NCBI RefSeq assembly: GCF_021390935.1
Contig: NZ_JAJPUI010000012.1
Span: 62,001 to 126,000 of the forward strand
Length of the DNA: 64,000 bases
Direction of reading: 5' to 3'
Origin: Streptomyces sp. CC228A
Lineage (GTDB): Bacteria > Actinomycetota > Actinomycetes > Streptomycetales > Streptomycetaceae
Shown: piece by piece, positions 16,680 to 26,534 of the stretch
Numbering within the stretch: the stretch's first letter is position 1
Layout: each line of letters begins with the position of its first letter
Position numbers and translations under genes: made by a program
Notes under the pieces: model-generated
Told to the model about the DNA's origin: nothing
Database searches by the model: none
The model's input: only the letters and a program-made list of their open reading frames with translations

Positions 16680-17678
16680 TCAGGCGGTGGCGCCGCCACC
16701 GCCGGCGACGAACCGCGGCAGCATGCGGAAGCCGATGCCGCCCGCGATCATCGTCGCGGCGCCGATGAGCAGGAACGAGGTCTCGGCGGCGCCGGTCTCG
16801 GCCAGCTCCTCCTTGGCCTCGCCCTGGACGACCGGCGTGGTGCCGACGCTGTTGGGGCCGGGGTTGTTGTTGACGCACTCGGCGCCGTCGAGGTCGACGG
16901 TGCAGGTGCTCACGTCGCCGCTGGCGGACCCGCCGTTCGTGCCGGTGCCGCCGGTCGCGGTGGCCCCGTTCGACTCGGAACCGCTGGTGCCGGTGCCGTT
17001 GGAGGAACCGTTCGTGGCGCCGCCGTCACCGCCGGAAGCGGAGCTGCCGTTGGCACCGTTCCCGCCGTTGGCACCGTTACCGCCATTGGCACCCGCGCCA
17101 CCGTCAGCGCCGGCACCGCCGTCAGCACCCGCGCCACCATCGGCACCCGCGCCACCATCGGCACCAGCACCACCGTCAGCACCAGCGCCACCATCGGCAC
17201 CAGCACCACCATCGGCACCAGCACCACCGTCAGCACCCGCGCCACCATCGGCACCCGCGCCACCATCGGCACCAGCACCACCGTCAGCACCAGCACCACC
17301 GTCAGCACCCGCGCCACCATCGGCACCAGCACCACCATCGGCACCAGCACCACCGTCAGCACCAGCACCACCATCGGCACCAGCGCCACCATCGGCACCA
17401 GCACCGCCGTCAGCACCAGCACCACCGTCAGCACCAGCACCACCATCGGCACCCGCGCCACCATCGGCACCAGCACCGCCGTCAGCGCCGGCGCCACCGT
17501 CCGTGGTGCAGTTCGGGTCGACCGGGCTGCACGGCGGATCCGCCTCGGCCGTCGCCTGGACGTCGACCTCGATGAGGCCGGTGGCCTGCGCCGCACCCGC
17601 CGCGGTCAGGGACGCACCGGCTGCGATGACCGCGCCGGCCGCGATGCGCGCGATCCGGACGCGCGTCTTGTTGGTCAT
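16680..17678 (-). CDS. Secreted Gly-Ala-Asp repeat protein with LAETG sortase signal
   Basis: The protein has 332 residues. A signal peptide (RIARIAAGAVIAAGASLTAAGAAQA) precedes a short acidic segment with CSPVDPNC. About 22 copies of the hexapeptide GADGGA follow, then an Asn/Ser/Gly-rich stretch and a disulfide-sized segment CTVDLDGAEC. The C-terminus is a cell-wall sorting signal: LAETG, hydrophobic helix SFLLIGAATMIAGGIGF, and a basic end. LAxTG is the motif used by class E sortases of Streptomyces, so the protein is probably anchored to peptidoglycan. ATG 17678 has a G-rich stretch about 10 bp upstream. No enzymatic domain is visible; an adhesive, hydrated or surface-coating role is inference. 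Confidence 0.85.
   Translation of the reverse strand: MTNKTRVRIARIAAGAVIAAGASLTAAGAAQATGLIEVDVQATAEADPPCSPVDPNCTTDGGAGADGGAGADGGAGADGGAGADGGAGADGGAGADGGAGADGGAGADGGAGADGGAGADGGAGADGGAGADGGAGADGGAGADGGAGADGGAGADGGAGADGGAGADGGAGADGGAGADGGAGADGGAGADGGAGANGGNGANGGNGANGSSASGGDGGATNGSSNGTGTSGSESNGATATGGTGTNGGSASGDVSTCTVDLDGAECVNNNPGPNSVGTTPVVQGEAKEELAETGAAETSFLLIGAATMIAGGIGFRMLPRFVAGGGGATA
17092..17500. repeat. 18-bp coding tandem repeat, about 22 copies
   Basis: The plus strand repeats an 18-bp unit of the form CACCATCGGCACCAGCAC with synonymous variants (CGC/AGC, GTC/ATC). It encodes GADGGA on the minus strand. Mixed codons show that the copies have diverged or are shuffled; copy-number change in multiples of 18 bp would keep the frame. 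Confidence 0.9.
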
Positions 17679-18061
17679 AAGCTTGCTACCCCCAGTAGCT
17701 GTTCGTGTCTGTGGTGCAGCGCGCGGGGCAGCAGGGGCCGGGGTGTTGCCGCTTCGTCCGCCCCCGGTCACACGCGCCCCGGACATGCGCATGCCGCGCG
17801 CCAGCTTTCCCAGTTTCGTCAAGCAGGTCAAGCTCGTTGCGTACGCGATGCCCGAAATGATCGGCGGTGTCTGGCCTGCGGGGATGCAACTGTGACAGAA
17901 GCGGGAACGGAGCGGGCGGTACGTCAGTTCCCTTGTCGACAAAGCGAGAAGACGGGGCGTTCGCTGCTTGCGCCCGCGAAGCGGGCTCGCACAGGCCGGG
18001 CCTCGGGGAACGGCGACGGCGCCGCCCCCCGGTCGGGGGCGGCGCCGTCGGGAGGAGCGGG
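17679..18061. other. Intergenic region upstream of the LAETG protein gene
   Basis: No gene is seen. A minus-strand stretch TTGACGAAACTGGGAAAGCT (17803-17822) is the least G/C-rich part and may belong to the LAETG gene promoter. The prfB terminator lies at 18014-18050. Confidence 0.6.
18014..18050 (-). terminator. prfB terminator
   Basis: The 16-bp perfect arms CGACGGCGCCGCCCCC (18014-18029) and GGGGGCGGCGCCGTCG (18035-18050) flank a 5-nt loop. The hairpin lies 11 bp after the prfB stop codon. Confidence 0.8.
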
Positions 18062-19168
18062 TTACTTCTCCTGCTGCTTGCGCCAGCGGATGCCCGCCTC
18101 CAGGAAGGCGTCGATGTCGCCGTCCAGGACGGCCTGCGGGTTGCCGACCTCGTGCTCGGTGCGGAGGTCCTTGACCATCTGGTACGGGTGCAGGACGTAG
18201 GAGCGCATCTGGTTGCCCCAGGAGCTGCCGCCGTCGCCCTTCAGGGCGTCCATCTTGGCGCGCTCCTCCTGCCGCTGGCGCTCCAGCAGACGGGCCTGGA
18301 GGACGCGGAGCGCGGACGCCTTGTTCTGGATCTGCGACTTCTCGTTCTGGCAGGAGACGACCACGCCGGTCGGGATGTGCGTGATGCGGACCGCCGAGTC
18401 GGTGGTGTTGACGGACTGGCCGCCGGGGCCCGAGGAGCGGTACACGTCGATCCGGAGGTCGTTCTCCGGGATCTCGATGTGGTCGGTCTGCTCCACGACG
18501 GGCAGCACCTCGACGCCCGCGAACGACGTCTGGCGGCGGCCCTGGTTGTCGAACGGCGAGATGCGGACCAGGCGGTGCGTGCCCTGCTCGACGGAGAGCG
18601 TGCCGTAGGCGTACGGGGCGTGCACGACGAACGTGGTCGACTTGATGCCGGCCTCTTCCGCGTACGACGTCTCGTAGATCTCCGTCTTGTAGTCGTGCCG
18701 CTCTGCCCAGCGCAGGTACATGCGCTGGAGGCGCTCCGCGAAGTCCGAGGCGTCGACGCCGCCGGCCTCGGCGCGGATGGTCACGAGGGCCTCGCGCTCG
18801 TCGTACTCGCCGGACAGGAGGGTGCGGACCTCCATCTCGTCGAGCGCCTTGCGCACGTCGGCGAGCTCCGCCTCGGCCTCGGCGCGGGCGTCCGGGTCGT
18901 CCTCGGCCTCGGCGAGCTCGAAGAGCACACAGAGGTCGTCGATCCGGCCGCGCAGCGTCTCCACCTTGCGGACCTCGGCCTGCAGGTGGGACAGCTTGCT
19001 GGTGATCTTCTGTGCCGCTTCGGGGTCGTCCCACAGGGACGGCGCGGCCGCCTGCTCCTCGAGCACGGCGATGTCTGCCCTCAGCTTGTCGAGGTCCAGG
19101 ACGGCCTCGATCGACCCCATGGTCGCGGTGAGGGACTTCAGCTCTTCGGATACGTCGACGACTGCCAC
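18062..19168 (-). CDS. prfB: Peptide chain release factor 2
   Basis: RF2 (368 residues) terminates translation at UGA and UAA. The stop-codon-reading SPF tripeptide is in LVRISPFDNQGRRQTSF. The catalytic GGQ is in SSGPGGQSVNTTDSAVR. The coiled-coil N-terminal domain begins VAVVDVSEELKSL from GTG 19168. The gene reads in one frame, so the in-frame UGA autoregulatory frameshift found in many bacteria is absent, as in other actinomycetes. Confidence 0.96.
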   Translation of the reverse strand: MAVVDVSEELKSLTATMGSIEAVLDLDKLRADIAVLEEQAAAPSLWDDPEAAQKITSKLSHLQAEVRKVETLRGRIDDLCVLFELAEAEDDPDARAEAEAELADVRKALDEMEVRTLLSGEYDEREALVTIRAEAGGVDASDFAERLQRMYLRWAERHDYKTEIYETSYAEEAGIKSTTFVVHAPYAYGTLSVEQGTHRLVRISPFDNQGRRQTSFAGVEVLPVVEQTDHIEIPENDLRIDVYRSSGPGGQSVNTTDSAVRITHIPTGVVVSCQNEKSQIQNKASALRVLQARLLERQRQEERAKMDALKGDGGSSWGNQMRSYVLHPYQMVKDLRTEHEVGNPQAVLDGDIDAFLEAGIRWRKQQEK

Positions 19169-19226
19169 GGGTCCAGCGTAACGGCTGCCCGCGGCAGCCC
19201 CGGCCGCGGACCGTCGGGGCCGCCCG

Positions 19227-20457
19227 TCAGCGGTCGGGGGCCGTCGGCCCCTGCACGGGGGCCGGGGGCGCCTCGTCCTGGCCCGCGGCCAGCCAGCCGC
19301 CAGGCCCGCCGCCGCCAGCGCCGCGCCCGCCACCGAGACCACCAGGCGCCGCCTGCGGACCGCGGCCTGCTGGTTGCGGGCCGAGCCGGGGCGCCGCTGC
19401 CCCGCCGCCCGGGGGCGCGGGCGGTGCCCAGCGGGCCCCCGCTCAGCTCGTCGGGACCGGGCACCCGCATCGAGGTGTGGGTGTCCCGGTTGGAGTCCGT
19501 GGACGAGCCCGGCACCAGCGGCACCGCCGCCCTGCGGGGCCGCTCGGGCGGCGCGGGGCGGGGGTCCTCGTCCGCGTACGGCTCCGGGGCGGGCTCCGCG
19601 CCCGGCTCGTCGACGTCCAGCGGCGGCATGTCCGCGACCAGCGGCGCCAGCTCCTGGAGGCGGGCGGCCAGCTCGGAGGCGCGCAGCCGGGACGCCGGGG
19701 CCTTGGCGAGGCACTGCACGATCAGCTGCCAGAGCTCGTCGGGGATGCCGGGCAGCGGGACGACGGTCTCCGTGACGTGCCGGCGCAGCACCGCCCCGGG
19801 GTGGCCGCCGCCGAACGGGGTGAAGCCCGCGAGGAGCTCGTACAGGACGGTGGCGAGGGCGTAGATGTCGACGGCCGCCCGCGGGGGCAGGCCCTCGACG
19901 ATCTCGGGGGCCAGGTAGTCGGGCGTGCCGATGATGCGGTTGGCCGACCGGGTGCGGGCCGGGGTGTCGATCAGCTTGGCCGTGCCGAAGTCGGTGAGCA
20001 GGGCGGGGTGGGCGCCGCCGGGGCCGAGGGGGCCCTGCATGTCGAGGAGGATGTTCTCCGGCTTCACGTCCCGGTGGACGACGCCGGCCGCGTGCGCGGC
20101 GGCGAGGCCCTCGGCGACGTCCCGCACGATGGCGACGGCCGCGGCCGGGGCCAGGCGGCGCTCGCGGTCGAGTCTGCTGCGCAGGTCGGTGCCGCGCACC
20201 AGGTCCATGACGAGGGCCAGGTCGTCACCGTCGACGACGAGGTCGCGGACGGCGACCACGCGGGGGTGGTCGAGTCCGAGCAGGGCGGTGCGCTCCTGCA
20301 CGAAGCGTCCGACGAGTTCCTGGTCCGCGGACAGGTCCTCGCGCAGCAGTTTGATGGCGACGGGGCCGTCCGGGCCCTCGCCGAGCCACACCGTACCGGC
20401 GCTGCCCCGCCCCAGGATCTGGTGAGCCGTGTACCGGCTGCCGATTTTCCGTGCCAA
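19227..20457 (-). CDS. pkaB: Ser/Thr protein kinase PkaB-like, C-terminal frameshifts
   Basis: The Hanks-type kinase domain is intact: GRGSAGTVWLG (P-loop), VAIKLL (catalytic Lys), VVHRDVKPENILLD (catalytic loop), LTDFGTAKL (DFG) and GTPDYLAPEIVEG (activation segment). TTG 20457 follows GAGGGAG. After a linker (SNRDTHTSMRVPGPDEL) the expected basic patch and membrane helix (RRRRLVVSVAGAALAAAGLAAG) lie in another frame, and the natural end QDEAPPAP...TAPDR in a third, closing at 19227. Single missing bases near 19400-19403 and 19290-19305 explain this. Taken literally the frame runs on to 19138, over the prfB start. Identification as PkaB rests on order and length (~410 residues). Confidence 0.82.
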
Positions 20458-20568
20458 GACTGCTCCCTCAGCGGCTGGCGTTCCCGACCACGGTACGCGG
20501 GCGGGGCGCCCCGCATTCACGCCGGAAGGGAAATCACCCCTCCGCGTGGGTCCGGGGCGCGCCCCGCG

Positions 20569-22364
20569 TCAGGGCGCGGTGGTGCCGCCGGTGTCGGCGG
20601 CGCTGCCGAGCTCGCTGATCCAGTCGGTGACCGTGGAGACGGCGTCGCCGATGGCGTCCCAGTAGCTCTTGCCCTGGGCGATCCAGTCCTGGAGGGGGGT
20701 CAGCTCCCAGATGAGCCAGCCCGCGAGGACGAAGACGAGGATCGTGAACAGGCAGCCCTTGAGGCAGCCGAGTCCCGGGATGCGCATGGGGTTGGCGCTG
20801 CGCCGCCGGGGCTCGCGGGGCTCCCGCGGGGCGGGCGGCTGCGGGGCCTGCGGCTGGGCGGGCTGCCGGGCCGGGCGGGCCTGCGGCTGCCGCTGCGGCG
20901 GCTGGGGCGGCGGGGCGTAGGGCTGGGGCTGCGGGGGCTGGGCGGCGTACGGCTGGGGCGGCGGGGCGTACGGGGGCTGCGGGCGGCCGTAGCCCTCCTG
21001 GCCGTACGCCTGCTGCCGGCCGTACTGCTGGTGCTGCGGCCGGTACGGCTCGGGCTGCGGCGGCTGCGGCTGCGGGCGGCGCTGGGGGCGGCGGCGCAGC
21101 GGGTCCTCGGCGGGGTCGAGGTACTGGATCTGGGTCTGCTCGTTGCGGTCGCGGGCGGCGCGCAGCTGGGTCTGCCACGGGTGCGGCTCCTCCTGCGGCG
21201 GCTGCGGCGGGCCGTCCTGGCCGGGCGGCACGGGCGGCATCACCGCGGTGGCGTCGGCGGCGCCCGGCGGGGTGGCGCCCTGGCCGGCGGCGGGCAGGAA
21301 GCTGGTGGCGGCGGCCGGGTCGTACTGGGGGCGCCCGGGGTGCCGGGGGCGGCGTGCGGGAGCACCTGCGTGGGGTCGGCCGCGCCGGGCGCCCCGGCCA
21401 TGCCCGCGGCGCCCGCCAGGCCGGGCGTGGCGGAGCCGGGGACGCGCGCGGGCGCCGGATCGGGGGCCAGCAGGGCGCCGACGCCTTCGGCGGCCTCGAT
21501 CTGGGCGGCCGAGGCGTGCACACCGATGCCGTCGGCGACCACGCGCAGGCCGCGGGCCAGGTTCTCGGCGCTGGGGCGCAGGCCGGGGTCCTTGCTGAGG
21601 CAGCGCTCGACGACGGTCCACAGCGGGCCGGGGACCGTGGAGGGGCGGCGCGGCTCGGCGCTCAGATGCTGGTGGAGCACTTCGAGCGCGGTGCCGCCGG
21701 CGAACGGGGGGCGGCCGGTGAGCAGCTCGTACAGCATGATCCCGGCGCCGTAGACGTCGACCGCGGAGGTCTGCGGGCGGCCCTCGGCGGACTCGGGCGC
21801 CACGTAGGCGGGGGTGCCGACGAACTCGTGGGTGCGGGTGAGGCCCGGGGAGTCGGCCAGGCGGGCGATGCCGAAGTCGGTGAGCATCGGGTGCATCTGC
21901 CCGTCCCGCTCGGCGAGCAGCACGTTCGCGGGCTTCAGGTCGCGGTGGACGACGCCGTCGGCGTGGCTGGCGGCGAGCGCGTCGGCGACCTGCGCCATGA
22001 GGAGGGCGGCGCCGACGGGGGTGAGCGGCCCGTTCTCGCGGATGTACCGGTGCAGGTCGGGGCCGTCGACGAGGTCCATGACGAGGGCGAGGACGTCGCC
22101 CTCGACGACGAGGTCGCGGGTGCGCACGATGTTCGGGTGGGTGAGGCGCAGGAGGACGGAGCGCTCGCGCAGGAAGCGCATCACGACGTCCGCGTCGTTG
22201 GCGAGCTCCTCCTTCAGGACCTTGATCGCGACGGTCTCGCCCGGCTGGCCGGCCACGGCGGCCTCGGCACCGGCGGTCTCCCTCTGGCGGGCACGCCAGA
22301 CGGTGCCCGTGGCGCCGCGTCCGAGCGGCTGCTCGAGCAGGTACTTGCTGCCGACTGGCCGCAC
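20569..22364 (-). CDS. pkaA: Ser/Thr protein kinase PkaA-like, one frameshift in the linker
   Basis: The kinase domain (residues ~5-275) starts at GTG 22364, behind GGGAG: GRGATGTVWRA, VAIKVLKEEL, VVHRDLKPANVLL, LTDFGIARL and GTPAYVAPESAEG. A Pro/Gln-rich linker follows, and then one helix, CLFTILVFVLAGWLIWEL, with a short extracytoplasmic end. The linker changes frame at the G run 21327-21331 (on the sense strand C's before CAGTACGACCC). One added base restores a ~598-residue protein ending at 20569; otherwise it stops at 21240. Such kinases phosphorylate Thr residues that FHA domains read; the divergent FHA protein is an obvious candidate partner. Confidence 0.82.
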
Positions 22365-22808
22365 GTCATGTGCTCCCTGCGAATCGTGGTCCGAGACCGG
22401 TCCGGGTTCTGCGTTCGACCCACTGTAGTGCCGTTCCGCTCTGTTCGAACGGGTCACCGACCGTGACCGGACGGCTCTCGCGCTCGTGCCGGGACAGACG
22501 TGCGGGGGGGCGCGTCCGGTTGCCCGGACGGCACCGCCGTACGGATGAACGGATGATCGACTTCAGGGGCCGGCCGGGGGCGCGAGCAGCTTTTTTCCGC
22601 GACCGAACCCGATCATTCAAGATCATTTGGTGCCGTGCCGCGGGCGAACGGGCCCTGGCAGGTGGGAGGATGCAAGCGACCTGTACCGGACGACGCGTCC
22701 GCGCGCGGGTGGGGGGAGCTATCCGCGGGCCTGTCCCCCGCAGTGCCCCGTCGCCCCCACCTGTTCCCCCGCCGCGGCCGCGCCGCGCAGAAGGGACCGC
22801 TGACGGCA
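22365..22808. other. Divergent intergenic region between pkaA and the FHA ATPase gene
   Basis: No gene is present. It should hold both promoters. A direct repeat GATCATT occurs at 22611-22617 and 22621-22627, exactly 10 bp apart, in an AT-richer patch that also includes a T6 run at 22591-22596. This could be a regulator site; none is identified. Confidence 0.55.
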
Positions 22809-25800
22809 ATGCAGATCCGGCTGACCGTCCTCGCGGCGCCGACCGGCGGGCAGACCGCGCGGCGCGCCTGCGACGTCCTCGTGACCGCTCCCGCGGGCAC
22901 CGCGCTGGCCGCCGTCGCGTCCGGGCTGGCCGCGGCGGCCGCGGGCCCCGACGGCGCCGCCGCCTCCGGTCCCGTGGTGCTCTACGCGGGCGGCGAGCGG
23001 CTGGACCCGCAGCGCGGCACGCTGGGCGAGCCGCCCCTCGTGGACGGCGCGGTGCTGGCCCTCCAGTCCCCGGCGGAGGAGCCCGCCGCCCCCGAGGGCG
23101 CCGCCGCGCGGCTGCACGTGGTGGCGGGCCCGGACGCGGGCGGCGTCCACCTGCTGCACCCGGGCGAGATCCGGGTCGGCCGGTCGTCCGACGCGGACGT
23201 GCCGCTGGACGACCCCGACGTCTCGCGGCTGCACTGCGTGGTGACGGTCGCGGAGGACGGACGGGTGCGCGTGGCGGACCTCGGCTCCACGAACGGCACG
23301 TCCCTGGACGGCCGCGCCGTCGGCGACCGCCCCGTGCGCCTCGCTCCCGGCGCGCTGCTGCGCGTCGGCGAGACGGCCCTGCGCCTCACCTCCGGCACCG
23401 CCGGGCACACCCTGGCCGCCGTCCCTGACGGGGAGGGCCACCTGCGCGTCGCGCACGAGGGCGGGCGGACCCCCGGGGGCGGGGGCTCGGGTACGGCACC
23501 GGGCGGCGGCCCGCAGCCACTGGTGCCGGCGGCCCGCCGCCCGTACGGGGAGTCGTCCGGCACGGGCGGCACGGGCTCCGCGCAGCCGGCCGGGACCGCG
23601 GCCCCCGCGGGCGACCCGACCCGACCCGGCACGCCGGGGCCTGCCGGTACGGGCACGGCAGAGCCGGTCGGCGCTGCCGTGCCGGAGCCCGCGGGCGGAG
23701 CCTCCGGCGCCGGCCGCGCCGGCGTCCCCCGCCAGGCGCTCTCCGGCGCGGCCTTCCCCCTGCGGGCCGGGGCGCGGGCGCGGCGCCCGGCACGCGTACG
23801 GGGGCCGGCGCGACTGCGGAGGCAGGGGTGCCCGGCACGCGTACGGGGGCGGTGCCGGCTGCGGGACCGGTCCCCGGCGCGGGTACGGGCGCGGGGCCCG
23901 CCCCTGGGGCGGCGGCCGCCACGGGCGCCCCCGGCGCGGGGGCGGAGGCGGGCCCCTGGTACCAGACGGCACGCGACCACCCCGGCTCCCGCACGCACGC
24001 GGACCTTACGAGGCCCCCGGGCACCCCGGGCACCCCGAGCACCCCGGGCGCGCCGGGCACCCCGGGCACCCCGCAGACCACGGGCCGCAGGACCGCCTCA
24101 CCTCGCCCGCCCCTCTCCCGCACCCGGCGGGCACCGCCCCCACCGTCCACGCCACACCGCCGCGCGGCACGCAGGTGCCCGACGGCACCGGTGAGGCGCC
24201 GCGCCGCCGCGGCGGCATAGGGGCGTGGGCGCGGCGGCTCACCGGCGCCCGCGGCGACGCCGCGCGGCAGAGCGCCACCGGCGCCGGTCCGGGCGCCCCC
24301 GCGGGGACCGCCCCGCTCACCGGGGGCACGGAGGCATGGCCGGACCCCGCCGCCGTGCTGCTCACCGCCCTCGGGCCCGGGCCGCGTCTCTGGGAGCGGG
24401 CCGCCGGGCACCCCGAGGCACTGACCGTGCGGCTCGGCACCACCGAGCGGGCCGAGCTGGCCGCCGTCCCGGTGACCGTCGGGCTGCGGGAGGCCGGTTC
24501 GCTGGGCCTCGCGGGGCCGCGCCCGCGGCTGCTCGGGCTCGCCCGGTCGGTCCTCGCGCAGCTGACCGCCCTGCACGCACCCGCGGACCTGGAGGTGGTC
24601 CTGGTCAGCGCCGACCCGGCGCGCCCCCTGGAGCAGCGCGTCCGGGACTGGGGCTGGCTCGGCTGGCTGCCGCACGTACGCCCCGCGCACGGCCAGGACT
24701 GCCGGCTGCTCCTCGCGTACGACCCCGGCCAGGCGGCCGCCCGCGCCGACGAGCTGACCCGGCGCCTGGACGACGGGCCGCTGGGCCCGCACTGGGCGAG
24801 CGCCCCGCGCGCGGCCGTCGAGGAGGCCGCGGCGCGGTACGGCGGGCCGCAGGCGCCGGGGCCGTACACGGTGGTCGTCGTCGACGGGGACCCCGGCACC
24901 GGGGAGCTGCGCGAGACGGTGGCGCGGCTGGCGGGGGCGGGCGCCGCCGCGGGCATCCACCTGGTGTGCCTCGCGGAGACGACGCCCGCGTCGGCGCTGT
25001 CCCCGCTGGCGGCCACCTACGAGGCGGCTTGCGCCGCGTCCCCGGCGTTCCGGGAGTGCGGGGCGGTCGGGCTGCTGAGCGGTGACGTGGCGACGGCGCT
25101 GCGGGTGATGCGGGCGGTCGGCGGCGGCCCGCCGGGCACGGCACGGTGGCCGCGGTGGACGCGGTGTCCGGTGCGTGGGCGGAGCGCTTCGCCCGCGCCC
25201 TCGCGCCGCTGCGCGCGCAGCACCCCGGGGGCGCGGCCGGACGGCGGCGGCGCTGCCGCGGGTGTCCCGGCTGCTGGACGAGCTGGAGCTGGCCCGGGCC
25301 ACGCCCGCGTCGCTGATGGCCCGCTGGGCGGCGGCCCCGGACGGCACGGCGGTGCTGGGCCGGGGCCCGCACGGCCCGCTCCGGGTGGACCTGGCGGGCG
25401 GTGACGGCCCGCACATGCTGGTGGAGGGCCCGGCGGGCTGCGGCCGCACGGAGCTGCTGCGCTCGGTCGCGGCCTCGCTGGCGGCGGCGGCGCGGCCGGA
25501 CCGGCTGGGCCTGCTGCTGGTGGACGGCGCGGGCGAGCGCGGGGAGGGCCTCGGCCCGTGCACGGACCTGCCGCATGTGAGCGAGTACCTGGTGGCGTCC
25601 GACCCGGTCCGGATGAGGGCGTTCGCCCAGGCGCTCGGCGCGGAGCTGAAGCGGCGCGGCGAACTGGCGGGGGCGCGGCACCCGGAGGCCGCCGAGGGGG
25701 CGCGGCCGCCGCTCCTGGTCGTCCTCGTCGACGACCTGGACGCTTTGGTGGCCCCCGCGCTCGGCAGCCCGGGCCGCCCGGCCGCGGGGTCGGTCGTACG

Positions 25801-26238
25801 GGCGCTGGAGGCGGTGGCGCGGGACGGCGGGCGGCTGGGCGTCCACCTGGTCGCGGCGAGCGCGCGCCCCGACCGCACGGCGGCCACGGAGGCGGCCCGG
25901 CAGGCGCGGCTGCGGGTGCTGCTCGACGCCCCGCCGGCCGTGCCGGGCCCGGACGATCCGGCGCCGGGGCGCGGCCGGGCCGTGCACGCGGACGGGCGGG
26001 TGACGCCGTTCCAGGCGGGCCGGGTGACGGGGCGCATCCCGCGCACGTCGACGCTCCGCCCGACGGTCGTGCCCCTGGAGTGGGAGCGCATGGGCGACCC
26101 GCCGCCCGCCGCCCGGTACGCGAACTCGGCAACGGCCCCACGGACCTGGCACTGCTGGCCAGTGCGCTGGACCGGGCGGCCCGCTCCGTGGACGCCGGCC
26201 CGCTGCCCCCGCTGGTCCCGGACCCCGCACCGCGCTGA
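22809..26238 (+). pseudogene. FHA-domain FtsK/EccC-like ATPase, five apparent frameshifts
   Basis: Starting at ATG 22809 the protein begins with a ubiquitin-like segment. An FHA domain (about residues 110-200) follows: IRVGRSSDADVPLDDPDVSRLHC...DLGSTNGTSLDG. After a long Gly/Pro linker, an FtsK/EccC-like ATPase region contains HMLVEGPAGCGRTELLRS and LLVVLVDDLDALV. The Walker A lysine is replaced by arginine. The frame changes near 23750-23800, 24090-24125, 25128-25150, 25220-25240 and 26095-26120. Every change is repaired by one extra base, giving ~1140 residues ending DAGPLPPLVPDPAPR. Proximity to two kinases suggests phospho-Thr-dependent control. Real inactivation is possible but the same-sign pattern favours sequence error. 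Confidence 0.75.
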
Positions 26239-26408
26239 GCCACCCGCGGGGTGCAGGGGCCCCGGGCCCGAGGGCGGCAGACCCGAAGGCCCCGGGCCCT
26301 GCGCGGCGGGCCCGTGCCCAGGAGGGCGGGCACAGGGCGGGAAGGGTGGGGGCGGGGCGGCGGGCCCGGCGACCGCCCGCCCGGCCCTCCGCGCATGACG
26401 GCACGTCA

Positions 26409-26430
26409 CAAGCCCATCACGATGGGCTTG
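26409..26430. promoter_or_regulatory. 10-bp inverted repeat between FHA gene and sugar ABC operon
   Basis: CAAGCCCATC (26409-26418) and GATGGGCTTG (26421-26430) are exact complements with a 2-nt centre. It lies about 105 bp upstream of the sugar-binding protein start and 170 bp after the FHA gene. It could be a repressor operator (GntR/LacI-like symmetry) or a weak terminator followed by TTGG. The rest of 26239-26534 contains no gene. Confidence 0.5.
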
Positions 26431-26534
26431 TTGGTGCGGAAGGCGGTATTGCGGCACCCCGGTGTGCGGCGTAGACCAGAACGAAAGGGACACGCACGAG
26501 GACGACGCACAGCAACCGGAGAAACGGGGCAGCG

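Noticed and set aside
17092..17500. Repeat array considered as CRISPR
   Set aside because: The units are contiguous 18-bp copies without unique spacers and encode a regular hexapeptide inside a secreted protein.
18062..19168. Programmed +1 frameshift in prfB
   Set aside because: The gene reads in a single frame with no early in-frame TGA.
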